Shown piece by piece: positions 1 through 8,540 of a stretch of 64,000 bases of DNA. The stretch lies in the NCBI RefSeq assembly GCF_016907925.1, contig NZ_JAFBCZ010000021.1, positions 1 through 64,000 of the forward strand, read 5' to 3'. The position numbers and the translations under genes are program-made. The stretch is from Herpetosiphon giganteus. GTDB taxonomy: Bacteria > Chloroflexota > Chloroflexia > Chloroflexales > Herpetosiphonaceae. The notes under the pieces were generated by a model. It was not told where the DNA came from and ran no database searches. It was given only the letters and a program-made list of their open reading frames with translations. Position 1 is the first letter of the stretch, and every line of letters begins with the position of its first letter.

Positions 1-100
1 CCTCGGCTGGTTAGCGGATAGGGTTTGCACCATCCAGTATACCACCCGAGGTCGTTCTGTATCCTCGGTTTAAGCGTCCCTGTCCGCCCTTAAACCCTAG

Positions 101-260
101 CCCCCTCGCCCACTGAACGCGGGCGAGGGGGAACAACCAAAATCATGGCAAAAACCACTGAACGCGGGCGAGTGGGCGCACCAATCATGCCAAACCCACA
201 CAACCAAAAGCCCCTCGCCCGCGCCACGGGAGAGGGGTTGGGGTGAGGGGATCTTAACAA
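101..260. repeat. GC-rich hairpin repeats, intergenic
   Basis: This spacer holds no convincing gene. It carries a perfect 10-bp inverted repeat (CCCCTCGCCC at 102-111, GGGCGAGGGG at 121-130) and two further partial copies of the same phrase near 155-177 and 211-240. The identical arms recur at 13071-13100 between other genes, so this is a dispersed element and not a gene-specific terminator. Bases 1-100 show nothing I can name. Confidence 0.6.
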
Positions 261-322
261 CCTACTCTTGTAAGCTGGCCCCCCGCCTGCGGATAGTAGG
301 CGAGGGGCTGAGTGCATCACAT

Positions 323-1135
323 CTAGGCTTCGTGGAAGGGCCAAGCAATCTCCATCAAGGCATCAGGGCCTGGTGGGTTGACCCAGATTTCGCGGGGCGA
401 ATCGGCGACAACATAGCCATTGGCTTTGATCCAATCGCTGCCAGCATCATAGCCCGCCAAAATATGCGGAAACTCACATTGATCGCTATGCATCGTTACA
501 ACGGCAACTTTGCCAGCAGGCAAAATGCGCCCAACAATCTCGCCTTGCTGCTCGACCAGCTGATCAACTGGTAAACAAATTTCAATTGGGCCGTCATCAT
601 CGGCGTTAATTGTGCCGTGAAAAATGCCAAATGCAGGGCCACGCACAACTAAATTATTGTCAGCAGCAAAGCGTTCCATACTGTGGAAGGCATGCGCAAT
701 CACAGTATCCAACTCGTTAACAAACGTGCGTTTAGTGATGCTCAGGATGGGCTGATCGGCTTGTTGGCGGACGGTTACTTCGAGACTCATACAAACTCCT
801 TCTTGACGAATTAACCCGAGAATAAGGCTTTGGGCACGTCGGGCTTGGATTGCCTGCAACTCGACCGAGCGAATGTAGCGACTAAGCAAAATCTCTGCAT
901 CTTTGGCATCGCCAGCGATTAATTGGCGAATCGTGGCCAGCGGCATGTTGATTTGACGCAACATGCTAATCAAGCGAGCAGGTTCGAGTTGCTCTGCGTG
1001 ATAGTAGCGATAGCCATTCTGCGGATCGACATAGCGAGCTGATAAAATGCCCAGTTGATCGTACAAACGCAAGGCTTTGAGCGAGAGCCGAGTTGCTTCG
1101 GCAAAGTTGCCAATTGAGATTAGCGATTCGTTCAT
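323..1135 (-). CDS. MerR-family transcriptional regulator with GyrI-like effector domain
   Basis: A one-component DNA-binding regulator of about 270 residues. The N-terminal part has the MerR winged-helix signature (ISIGNFAEATRLSLKALRLY, then DxxGYRYY and a run of helices), followed by a helical linker and a C-terminal domain resembling the GyrI/AraC effector-binding fold that binds small amphipathic ligands. The frame stays open upstream of ATG 1135, but that ATG is chosen because a MerR-type promoter ends only six bases before it. The transcript would therefore start at or next to the ATG and need no Shine-Dalgarno site, and none is seen. The gene probably regulates itself through the inverted repeat in the promoter spacer. 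The ligand is unknown; a multidrug sensor of the BmrR type is the closest analogy. Confidence 0.85.
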   Translation of the reverse strand: MNESLISIGNFAEATRLSLKALRLYDQLGILSARYVDPQNGYRYYHAEQLEPARLISMLRQINMPLATIRQLIAGDAKDAEILLSRYIRSVELQAIQARRAQSLILGLIRQEGVCMSLEVTVRQQADQPILSITKRTFVNELDTVIAHAFHSMERFAADNNLVVRGPAFGIFHGTINADDDGPIEICLPVDQLVEQQGEIVGRILPAGKVAVVTMHSDQCEFPHILAGYDAGSDWIKANGYVVADSPREIWVNPPGPDALMEIAWPFHEA

Positions 1136-1141
1136 AGCGCT

Positions 1142-1172
1142 AGTATAGGCTCTGCCCCAAGGGCAGACACAA
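1142..1172 (-). promoter_or_regulatory. MerR-type promoter with operator in a 19-bp spacer
   Basis: On the minus strand TTGTGT (1172-1167) and TATACT (1147-1142) are separated by exactly 19 bp. The spacer contains the inverted repeat CTGCCC/GGGCAG (1152-1157 and 1161-1166). A long spacer with a central dyad is the hallmark of MerR-activated promoters. The predicted start of transcription falls on or next to ATG 1135 of the MerR gene, which suggests a leaderless mRNA. Confidence 0.75.
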
Positions 1173-1192
1173 GGGTGATCTTTTGGGACAAC

Positions 1193-1222
1193 AAAAAAGC
1201 CGAAGCATTGAACTTCGGCTTT
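1193..1222 (-). terminator. Rho-independent terminator after the 1247-1942 gene
   Basis: Minus-strand reading gives the stem AAGCCGAAG / CTTCGGCTT followed by a run of T (complement of the A run at 1193-1198). It lies 25 bp past the stop of the membrane-protein gene and insulates it from the MerR promoter. Confidence 0.8.
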
Positions 1223-1246
1223 GATCACTCGTTAATTCAGGCTGAT

Positions 1247-1942
1247 TTAACGTTGGCGGGTATTATTTTCAACTGGCACATAGACCGGAACCCGTTCGCC
1301 ATAGCGATAGGGTGGTTGGTAGATGCGGCGAGCTGGTTTGGTGCGCACGGCGAACTCTGCGCCGCCAGCAGCAAACGACAAGCCCATAAATAATGTTGGT
1401 GGCACCAACTCAATAGCACCAATGCTCATGCCCTTAACATCAAGCGAGGTTGTAAAAAAGCGTTGAAAAAGCGGGCTTAATTTCGGCGTAAGCGCGCCAG
1501 CAATGGTTAATGCCAAGAAAATACTGGTACTTGACAACATATCGAGGAAAGCAACCATTCCAAGGCCAACCGAGGCGACTGTTAGAAAACAGAAACTCAG
1601 GGCCGTTGCACAGCGACGGTAGATCGCCATTGAACGATCGCCACGTTGCAGGCGCAAAAGGCCTTCGCGGGCAGCATCGAGCAACAGAGCGGGATCAATC
1701 GCGGCGCGAATGCGGAACCCTTCGGTTGTCGCACAGCCATCGACCAACTGCGAGCCATAGCGCTCTTCAAGCACATTGACCGTGGCGTGCTCAATTGCGT
1801 GATTACGCCGAACTGAAACACCTTGCCACAATTGGTTGAGTTGACGGGGGACATTTAACAATGACCAAATTGGCTGACCGAAGAACCAAAAGATGACTGC
1901 CAACGCACCAAATAATCCCGAAAAAATCATTAATCCATGCAT
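1247..1942 (-). CDS. Membrane protein, DUF6391-like
   Basis: A 231-residue predicted membrane protein. Hydrophobic segments lie near residues 3-22 and 108-155, with a further apolar stretch near 170-190. Between the first two is a soluble part containing a conserved-looking RNHAIEHATVNVLEER motif, a Cys (GCATTEGFRI) and a basic patch. The HAIEHATV motif reminds me of DUF6391, an uncharacterised family known from cyanobacteria; this assignment is tentative. ATG 1942 is preceded by a strong GGAAGGAAAG ribosome site. The C-terminal tail is basic and proline-rich, probably cytoplasmic. It is monocistronic: its own terminator follows and the divergent hisS/hisZ-like gene lies upstream. No function can be given. 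Confidence 0.65.
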   Translation of the reverse strand: MHGLMIFSGLFGALAVIFWFFGQPIWSLLNVPRQLNQLWQGVSVRRNHAIEHATVNVLEERYGSQLVDGCATTEGFRIRAAIDPALLLDAAREGLLRLQRGDRSMAIYRRCATALSFCFLTVASVGLGMVAFLDMLSSTSIFLALTIAGALTPKLSPLFQRFFTTSLDVKGMSIGAIELVPPTLFMGLSFAAGGAEFAVRTKPARRIYQPPYRYGERVPVYVPVENNTRQR

Positions 1943-2121
1943 AGGCTTTCCTTCCCGTGGCAGTTAACAAGCTGTAAAGTACCAATAAAAGCAGCGTATC
2001 ACGCCACTGTGTCGTCGTCAAGGCAGACATAAGTACTTTACGTTATACGACCCCCATTGGTTCCATTCACCCACACCGAATTTTCGCGTACAATGTGGTT
2101 TGATTGTGCTCGGAGGAACCT

Positions 2122-3522
2122 GTGGGCTATCAATTAACTCCTGAAGTGGTTCGTGGAACGCGCGACCTGTTTGGCGCTGCCGTTCACCAACGTCAGGCAC
2201 TGATTCAGACATTAACCGCTACTTTTGATCAAGCTGGCTACGACCCAATTGAGTTGCCCTTGCTTGAGCATCGTGAATTGTATTTAAAGAAATCTGGTGA
2301 TGATCTCATCGCCAAATTGTACCATTGGAATCAAGCTGGCCGCGATTTGGCCCTGCGCCCTGAATGGACGGCCTCGGTCTTACGGGCGGTCATCAGTGGC
2401 TTGGGCGATGCGCCGATTCCGTTGCGCTTGCGTTACGCAGGCCCAGTCTTTCGTTACGAACGCCCGCGCCGTGCAACCTATCGCCAATTTACCCAAGTTG
2501 GCATCGAATTAATCGGTGCGCCTGGCCCTTTGGCCGATGCTGAAGCCCTTGGCTTGGCCGTAACTGGCTTGCGTGAGTTGGGCATTGAGCAATGGACGTT
2601 AACAATTGGCCATATTGGCGTGATTAAGACGTTACTCAATAGCCTTGGCTTACCAGAACGCATCACCTCGGCGCTCACGTGGAGCCTCGAACGGATTCGT
2701 TCGAAAGGGCTTGATGCGGTTAAGCAACAATGGCGCGACGACGATGATGAACTGCCAGTTGATTTAGCGAGCCTTGCTCACCTCGCCGACCAAGACCTTG
2801 AAACGCTCTTGTTGCGCGTGTTGCCAAGCCTTGGCGTGCGCCTCGACAGCGGCGGTCGCGAGCCACAAGCGATTATTCAGCGCTTGGTGCGCAAACTGCG
2901 CCGTGGCGACGATACGCTGAACCTTGATCGCGCTTGGCATTTGCTTTCGGCACTGACTGCGGCCCATGGCCCTGCGCCAAGCGTTATGCAGCACATGCGC
3001 GAACTCTGCAAAGAGTATACGGTTGCAACCGATGCTTTGGATGAGTTGCAAACCACGCTTGATCTCCTCAAGGCATATGGCGTGCCAGCAGATCAGGTTG
3101 TGCTCGATTTTGGTATGGGTCGTGGCTTGCACTACTACACTGGCCTCATTTTCGAGATCGATGGCGCTGATGGCTTGCAATTGTGCGGCGGCGGGCGCTA
3201 TGATGATTTGGTTGCGGCGCTCGGCGGTCGCGCCATGCCAGCAGTTGGCTTTGCCTATGGCCTCGAACGAATCGTGGCGGCAGTTGCCCCAGCTGAGATT
3301 ATACCGAATAAGAGCGTGCTGGTGGTTGGCGATGACCATAGTTTGGTGATTCAAGCGGCGGGAAGCTTGCGCCAGCAAGGCTACCGCACTGCTATCGATT
3401 TGCGCCAGCGTTCGGCTGCTGCTAATTTAAATGATGCGCGCCGACGAGAAATGAGCCATTTGGCCGTTGTAAGCGCCGCTGGAATCCAACTTCGTGATTT
3501 GAATGAACAGAAAGCCCAATGA
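2122..3522 (+). CDS. HisS/HisZ-like class II synthetase family protein
   Basis: Either the ATP phosphoribosyltransferase regulatory subunit HisZ or a divergent histidyl-tRNA synthetase, 466 residues. The class II core is clear: a VRGTRDLFG entry, LALRPEWTA (HisRS usually LRPEGTA), motif 2 FRYERPRRATYRQF, the histidine-site region GRGLHYYTG, GGGRYDDLV, and motif 3 AVGFAYGLERI. The motif 2 RYERP element is typical of true HisRS and not of HisZ. The last 70 residues look like a shortened anticodon-binding domain. GTG 2122 is chosen because GGAGG (2112-2116) lies five bases upstream; the frame is open to TTG 2104. A weak TACAAT at 2089-2094 may be the -10. No his genes are adjacent. Followed after 49 bp by pheS. 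Confidence 0.75.
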   Translation: MGYQLTPEVVRGTRDLFGAAVHQRQALIQTLTATFDQAGYDPIELPLLEHRELYLKKSGDDLIAKLYHWNQAGRDLALRPEWTASVLRAVISGLGDAPIPLRLRYAGPVFRYERPRRATYRQFTQVGIELIGAPGPLADAEALGLAVTGLRELGIEQWTLTIGHIGVIKTLLNSLGLPERITSALTWSLERIRSKGLDAVKQQWRDDDDELPVDLASLAHLADQDLETLLLRVLPSLGVRLDSGGREPQAIIQRLVRKLRRGDDTLNLDRAWHLLSALTAAHGPAPSVMQHMRELCKEYTVATDALDELQTTLDLLKAYGVPADQVVLDFGMGRGLHYYTGLIFEIDGADGLQLCGGGRYDDLVAALGGRAMPAVGFAYGLERIVAAVAPAEIIPNKSVLVVGDDHSLVIQAAGSLRQQGYRTAIDLRQRSAAANLNDARRREMSHLAVVSAAGIQLRDLNEQKAQ

Positions 3523-3571
3523 GTATGCTACACTACGCTGAGCATAATTAATTGGTTAAGGTAGGAATGGC

Positions 3572-4612
3572 ATGTTTGAGCAATTAGATCAGATTGAAAA
3601 AGAGGCCAAAGCAGCCTTGGCCAATGTCCAATCGCTTGATGATTTGGCAGCATGGCGCACTCAATGGACAGGCAAAAAGGGTTCGTTGGCCCAAGCCAGT
3701 CAATCAATTGGCAAGCTCGACCCCAAAGATCGGCCAGCCTTTGGCCAACGCTTCGGGGCCATCAAGCAAGCGCTGAGCGAACAAGAAGCAACTTTAGAAT
3801 CACGCTTGCAAAGCGCAGCATTGCATCAAGAACTCGAAGAAGATGCAGTTGATATTAGCTTGCCTGGGCGGGCAGCCAACATTGGCCGTTTGCACCCAAG
3901 CACGCAATCGCTGCGCCGGATTCAGCATATTTTTGCTGAAATGGGCTTCCAAGTGTGGGAAAGCCGCGAAGTCGAATCCGATGAGTATAATTTTGAATTG
4001 CTCAATATGCCTGCGCATCACCCAGCCCGCGATATGTGGGACACCTTCTATATCCAATCTGATGATCCGCAGCAAAAGGTTGTGTTGCGCACCCACACCT
4101 CACCAGGCCAAATTCATGTGATGCGCACCTTGAACCCTGAGCCAATTCGGGTGATTTTGCCAGGCAAATGCTATCGCTACGAGCCAGTCAGTGCCCGCTC
4201 CGAGATGATGTTCCATCAAGTTGAGGGCTTGGTGATTGGCCGCAACATTACCATGGCCGATCTTAAAGGTACGTTGGCCAATTTTGCCCGCCGCATGTTT
4301 AAAGATGATGTTAAAGTGCGCTATCGCCCTTCGTACTTTCCGTTTACCGAGCCAAGCGTCGAAGTCGACATCGAATGCTTCATCTGTGGTGGCGAAGGCT
4401 GTCGGATTTGTAAAAAGAGCGGCTGGCTGGAAATTCTGGGCGCGGGCATGGTTCACCCAACCGTCTTGCGCAACGGCGGCTATGATCCCGCTGAATGGAG
4501 TGGTTTTGCCTTCGGAATGGGTCCAGAACGCCAAACGATGTTGCGCTACGACATCGACGACATTCGCTGGTTCTTCTCCAACGATGGTCGTTTCTTAGAA
4601 CAATTCGGTTAA
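3572..4612 (+). CDS. pheS: Phenylalanine--tRNA ligase alpha subunit
   Basis: Catalytic alpha subunit of the alpha2beta2 PheRS that charges tRNA-Phe in the cytoplasm. 346 residues, normal for the family. An N-terminal coiled-coil (residues 1-90, the tRNA-binding arm) precedes the class II core: motif 1 region HPSTQSLRRIQHIF with GFQVWESREVESDEYNFE, DMWDTFYI, RTHTSPGQI, FHQVEGLV, and motif 3 GFAFGMGPERQTML. An insert FICGGEGCRICKKSGW with four cysteines resembles the zinc-like knuckle found in many bacterial PheS proteins. ATG 3572 follows a weak AGGTAGGAA. pheT, normally next, is absent here: the following gene is a glycosyltransferase, so the beta subunit must be encoded elsewhere. Confidence 0.95.
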   Translation: MFEQLDQIEKEAKAALANVQSLDDLAAWRTQWTGKKGSLAQASQSIGKLDPKDRPAFGQRFGAIKQALSEQEATLESRLQSAALHQELEEDAVDISLPGRAANIGRLHPSTQSLRRIQHIFAEMGFQVWESREVESDEYNFELLNMPAHHPARDMWDTFYIQSDDPQQKVVLRTHTSPGQIHVMRTLNPEPIRVILPGKCYRYEPVSARSEMMFHQVEGLVIGRNITMADLKGTLANFARRMFKDDVKVRYRPSYFPFTEPSVEVDIECFICGGEGCRICKKSGWLEILGAGMVHPTVLRNGGYDPAEWSGFAFGMGPERQTMLRYDIDDIRWFFSNDGRFLEQFG

Positions 4613-4656
4613 TTCTCCGATTGGCGCTGAATGGCCTCATTCAGCGCCTTGCTTCA

Positions 4657-6378
4657 ATGCCTGCATTAAAACGCTTCCGCTACCATTGGCCTTTGCTGCT
4701 CCTGCTGCTGGTGTATTGCACGCTAGCGGTCTGGTGGAGTACTCGAATTCCCCTTGGTGAAGGCCCCGATGAGCCTGGCCATGCAGAATATGCCTTGTTT
4801 GTGGCTCGCAACAATCGCCTGCCCGACCAACGCTTGGGCGATGTGCCAGGCGAAGGCCATCAACCACCCTTGGCCTATTGGCTGATGCAGCCCTTAGCGC
4901 GCTCGGTTGCGCTCGAAGATCGGGTGGTGATTCTGGCCAATAATCATAATTGGATTTGGGCTGGCGGCAAAGACCCAGCGGCTTTTGCCTGGCGCTCGAT
5001 CGATCGCCATCCCTACCAAGCTGATGTGTTGGTTTGGCATCGTTTGCGTTGGTTTTCGATTGGCTGCGCCACATTGACGATGGTGGTTGGCTATGGCATT
5101 GGCTTGCGCTTGGGGTTGCGTCCCACCTTAGCGGTCTTTGCTGCAAGTTTGCTAGCCTTTTGGCCCCAATTGCTCTTTCATTCAGTTTTAGTTTCAAATG
5201 ATCCTTTGCTGTGGCTGTTGTGTGCAACACTGCTGTGGCTGTTGCTTGAGCCACATCCGAAGCCTTGGTGGCCGTGGGCGGTTGGCGCAACGCTGGGGGC
5301 GGCATTGCTTACCAAACAAAGCGCCGTGATGCTGATTCCCTTAATTGGCTTGCGTTTGTGGCACTTGCGCCACATGCTCAAATTACGCTCTGCCATTGCT
5401 TGGATTACGCTCAGCAGCGCGGCGATTGCTGGCTGGTGGTATCTGCGCAATCTGCTGCTGTATGGCGATCCATTTGGTTTGGGTTTGTATAAAGGCGAAT
5501 TTAGCAGCCCGACCTTCTCGCCATTCAGTTTGCACGATTGGGGCGAGGCCATGCATGCCTTGGGCACGTCGCTGATTGCACGCTTTGGCTGGATGAGCGT
5601 GGCTGCGCCGCAATGGCTGTATTGGTTGCTGGCAATCTGGATTGGCCTCGCGATTTTGGGCATTCGACGCTGGCGCATCGAGCAGCGCTGGCAGCTGGCG
5701 TGGGCCTTGGTTGGGCTTTCGTTTGCATGGACATTTGCCTTTGCAGTCTTGAGTGGCCAAGTTGGTTGGCAGGCGCGATTTTTGTTTCCGGCGGCTCCCG
5801 TGGCTGCATGTGCCTTGGCAATTGGGCTTGAGCGTAGCGTCAAAACGGCGGCTTGGCTTTTGCCAGCGCTCTTAGTAACCATGGCGGTTGGCTTGCCAAA
5901 TACAGTTATCAGCGCCGCCTACCCCTATTTAGTGGTTGAACCACAGCCAGAGCGGCCAGTTTTGGCTTTGTGGCGGCCAGATACTGCTAATCCCATTGAG
6001 CTACGAGGGATTTTGTTGCCCCAAACCGCCAAGGCTGGCCAACCTTGGTTGGTCAATACGCTTTGGCGCGCAGTTGGCAAACAAGATCGTAAATGGTCGT
6101 TGTTTGTGCATTTGGCCAAACCTGGCAGCGAAAGCGAAAGTTTTGCCTTCGATGTGCAGCCGCAAGATGGGGTTTGGCAAGCGCTGCGCTGGACACCAGA
6201 TGATTGGTGGGAAGATCTGCTAACGATTAATCTGCCTGCTGAGCTTGAGCCAGGCCAATACGAAGTGCGGATGGGTTGGTTTGATGAGTTTGGCGATTGG
6301 AGCCGCGCTGGCGTGTGGAGCCAACATGGCGTGTTGCTCGGCGATTATGCGGTGGTTGGCAAGGTTGTGATCGAGTAG
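4657..6378 (+). CDS. Polytopic membrane glycosyltransferase, GT39/ArnT-like
   Basis: A predicted lipid-phosphate-sugar-dependent glycosyltransferase of about 574 residues. The first hydrophobic helix is followed by the loop EGPDEPGHAEYALFVARNN, whose acidic residues match the catalytic first-loop motif of GT39/GT83-like GT-C enzymes, and by GEGHQPPLAYWLM. Roughly ten further helices follow, then a C-terminal extracytoplasmic beta-rich domain from about residue 440. The frame opens inside pheS at 4495, but translation more likely starts at ATG 4657, just beyond the pheS stop, or at a nearby TTG; no good ribosome site is seen, so coupling to pheS is possible. Donor and acceptor are unknown. DUF2142 proteins are an alternative label. 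Confidence 0.75.
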   Translation: MPALKRFRYHWPLLLLLLVYCTLAVWWSTRIPLGEGPDEPGHAEYALFVARNNRLPDQRLGDVPGEGHQPPLAYWLMQPLARSVALEDRVVILANNHNWIWAGGKDPAAFAWRSIDRHPYQADVLVWHRLRWFSIGCATLTMVVGYGIGLRLGLRPTLAVFAASLLAFWPQLLFHSVLVSNDPLLWLLCATLLWLLLEPHPKPWWPWAVGATLGAALLTKQSAVMLIPLIGLRLWHLRHMLKLRSAIAWITLSSAAIAGWWYLRNLLLYGDPFGLGLYKGEFSSPTFSPFSLHDWGEAMHALGTSLIARFGWMSVAAPQWLYWLLAIWIGLAILGIRRWRIEQRWQLAWALVGLSFAWTFAFAVLSGQVGWQARFLFPAAPVAACALAIGLERSVKTAAWLLPALLVTMAVGLPNTVISAAYPYLVVEPQPERPVLALWRPDTANPIELRGILLPQTAKAGQPWLVNTLWRAVGKQDRKWSLFVHLAKPGSESESFAFDVQPQDGVWQALRWTPDDWWEDLLTINLPAELEPGQYEVRMGWFDEFGDWSRAGVWSQHGVLLGDYAVVGKVVIE

Positions 6379-6673
6379 TTTGATCCACGAAGAGCACGAA
6401 GATGGGCTATTGGCTCTAGGCTATGGGCTATCAGCATTTGACTGTGGTCAATAGCTTATTTTTTAACGCAGAGGCGCAGAGAATAGAGGACTATTCTATT
6501 AACCGTAAGTTTTGACTTTTATCTTCATCCCTCATAATTCATCCTTCATCCTTTATTTTCAGCCACGAATTGCACGAATAATGTCCGAAAGCCCATAGCA
6601 TAAAGCCCTGACCCCCAGCCCCCGATCCCTGATCCCATTTTGACTTTTGACTTCTGCCTTTTGCCTTTATCTC
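6379..6673. repeat. Intergenic modular repeat cluster
   Basis: No gene is seen. The spacer is built from the genome's stock phrases: CACGAAGAGCACGAAG (about 6386-6401), repeated GGCTAT words (6403-6430), ACGCAGAGGCGCAGAG (6465-6480), CATCCTTCATCC-type words (6520-6560), CCTGACCCCC words (6605-6640) and GACTTTTGACTTCTGCC (6641-6657). Confidence 0.7.
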
Positions 6674-7201
6674 TCAATCAACAATATTTTTGGCAGCCGC
6701 GAGAATGATCATCACCGGAATCAGGGCGCTTATTTCTAAGCTATAGTCGCTGCGCCCGCGTTGGATAATAATGCCAGCGTTGCGCAACTCCTTGAGATGA
6801 TGATACAACTGGCCAGCAGATTGCATATGCAATTGCTCCAGCAGGCTTTGGCTGCTAGCTGGTTTTTCAAGCAAGGTTTGGACAATTTGCAAACGAATTG
6901 GGCTAGCCAAGGCACTCAGAACAGTAATTATTTGTTCGGCAGGGTGGCGCAGCAATTCGCCCAAGCCATATTCACCCTGCCAAACATAATTGCCAAGCAC
7001 CGAACTGATTGAGCCAGCAAAGAGAAACGCGCCATGACCAAGCTCATGCTCATAATCGCTGCCTGTGCGTTGTTGGAGTTGACGCACCAAACCCAACTCT
7101 TCGTTGCTTGCTACTGTGCTTGCAGGAGTTTGGTTTTCTAAAGCGCTGACCCGTGCTTCTAAAGCAGCGATCCGATCAAGCAATGATTGAGCTGAATCCA
7201 T
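6674..7201 (-). CDS. ArsR-like winged-helix regulator with N-terminal coiled coil
   Basis: A 175-residue predicted transcription factor. Residues 1-28 form a short heptad-like helix (DRIAALEARVSALENQ), suited to dimerisation. Residues about 88-160 form a winged helix of the ArsR/HTH_20 type: ITVLSALASPIRLQIVQTLL, then the recognition part SAGQLYHHLKELRNAGIIIQ. There is no CxC metal motif. The C-terminal ALIPVMIILAAAKNIV is strongly apolar and may be a dimer or ligand element. ATG 7201 has the ribosome site AGAGGAG. It starts 28 bp after the end of the serine hydrolase gene on the same strand, so the two may be co-transcribed. Confidence 0.75.
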   Translation of the reverse strand: MDSAQSLLDRIAALEARVSALENQTPASTVASNEELGLVRQLQQRTGSDYEHELGHGAFLFAGSISSVLGNYVWQGEYGLGELLRHPAEQIITVLSALASPIRLQIVQTLLEKPASSQSLLEQLHMQSAGQLYHHLKELRNAGIIIQRGRSDYSLEISALIPVMIILAAAKNIVD

Positions 7202-7229
7202 GGCATTGGCTCCTCTGGCAGAAATCGGC

Positions 7230-8540
7230 TTATTTTAGCTGGCTTGCGACCGATTGAGCAAATGCAGGATCAAGCGCGAGTTGTACGGCAAATTGCTGTT
7301 GCATAAACGATTGCAGCAAGCCCAACCACGTTTGATCAGGCAATTGGTTGAAAAACAACACCACAACTTTGGTCCGATCAGCCCATTCGCCTTGGGCAGG
7401 CTGAATAAACATGGCTTCGGTTAGCATTCCGGGCAAACTGCCGCCCTTGGTGCCAAAATGGGTGAACATCGCTTCGTTGCCAGGAATCGTCATCGGCCAC
7501 TCTAAAAATTCGCGCATCGTTTGCGAAACCGCTGGGCTGATTAATTGATTATTGCCAACCAATGCCATTACGTTGGCATAATCGCCAGCGCTGCCTTTGG
7601 GCATAATGTGGTCAAAAACTTGGCTTTGTTGTGCCAGATCAAGCTTCAATTGGCTTTGATCTTGAGTTGCTTTGCGCCATTCTGGCTCTGCTTGAAAGCG
7701 CTCAGCCAGCGCCAACGCTTGTTGCTCAATGCTGGCTTGGTCAAGCTCCAACAAGCTTTGCATGCTCGTTGCATCAATTGAAGCATCTGGGTTCATCACC
7801 AACAGGAATAGCCCAACGATTGGCACAATTTTGGTTTGCTGTTGCATGCCAAGGTCTGCGATCGTTTGATCAAGCGCTGCAATGCCCAAGCGATCAATTA
7901 AATAATCGGTGGCTGCATTATCGCTCTCGAAAATCATGGCTTGGGCCAAGGTTTTGAGCGGCACAGTTTGGGCTGGATCATTGGCAAAGCCACGTTGATC
8001 AGCGGGGATGCCAAGCCGTTCTAGGGCCGCCGGATGCGCGCCGCCATCGGTATTTGGCCAATACCAGGCTTCCCAATCGGCCAAGCTAATTGGCTGTTCA
8101 GGGTCGAGCGTGCCTGCCTCGACTGCTTGGGCGTAGCTGGCCAAAATCACGATTTTCATGGTCGAAGCCAAGGGTAGTGGTTGCTGAGCATTGAATTCAA
8201 TCAGCGGATCGGCGTTGTTAATGCTGCCATCGCTGTTGGTGCTATAGGTCACCAAGCTAACATTGCTCGGATTTTGGCGAATAAACGCCAACACCTCTTC
8301 ACCCGATTGGGGATTGCTAATCGTTGCCGTCGTTGGATTGGTCGCCTCTAGCGTTGGCGTGCTCGGAACAATGCTTGGCGTGAGCGCTGCGCTCGTTGGC
8401 TGGTTGGGAACCGCCGTCGGATCAACAACGGTTGCAGGAACAGTAGTCGCGCTGGCTGGAATTGTGGTTGGTTGATTGGCCGTCACGCCACATCCAACCA
8501 AAATCATTGCCAAAAGTAGCAGCAAACCTCGGTTAAGCAT
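7230..8540 (-). CDS. Class A beta-lactamase-fold serine hydrolase, lipoprotein
   Basis: An exported penicillin-recognising-type serine hydrolase, 436 residues. A lipoprotein signal ends in LVGC (Cys17), then a low-complexity Thr/Pro/Ser linker to about residue 75. The catalytic domain shows SxxK as STMK (Ser126-Lys129), a second motif FESDNAATD, and a third motif near HFGTKGGSLPG in place of KTG. This combination fits beta-lactamase2-fold enzymes (PBP-like carboxypeptidases, esterases or lactamases). The Glu166-type omega loop cannot be confirmed by eye, so lactamase activity should not be assumed. ATG 8540 has GAGG ten bases upstream, and a minus-strand TATAAT lies at 8580-8575. Confidence 0.85.
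   Translation of the reverse strand: MLNRGLLLLLAMILVGCGVTANQPTTIPASATTVPATVVDPTAVPNQPTSAALTPSIVPSTPTLEATNPTTATISNPQSGEEVLAFIRQNPSNVSLVTYSTNSDGSINNADPLIEFNAQQPLPLASTMKIVILASYAQAVEAGTLDPEQPISLADWEAWYWPNTDGGAHPAALERLGIPADQRGFANDPAQTVPLKTLAQAMIFESDNAATDYLIDRLGIAALDQTIADLGMQQQTKIVPIVGLFLLVMNPDASIDATSMQSLLELDQASIEQQALALAERFQAEPEWRKATQDQSQLKLDLAQQSQVFDHIMPKGSAGDYANVMALVGNNQLISPAVSQTMREFLEWPMTIPGNEAMFTHFGTKGGSLPGMLTEAMFIQPAQGEWADRTKVVVLFFNQLPDQTWLGLLQSFMQQQFAVQLALDPAFAQSVASQLK

Noticed and set aside
90-344. 84-codon minus-strand open frame
   Set aside because: It lies in the GC-rich hairpin repeat region, its product is low-complexity Pro/Arg-rich, and it overlaps the MerR gene end. No ribosome site.
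2764-3378. 204-codon minus-strand frame opposite the hisS-like gene
   Set aside because: Composition and motifs belong to the plus-strand gene; typical antisense shadow.
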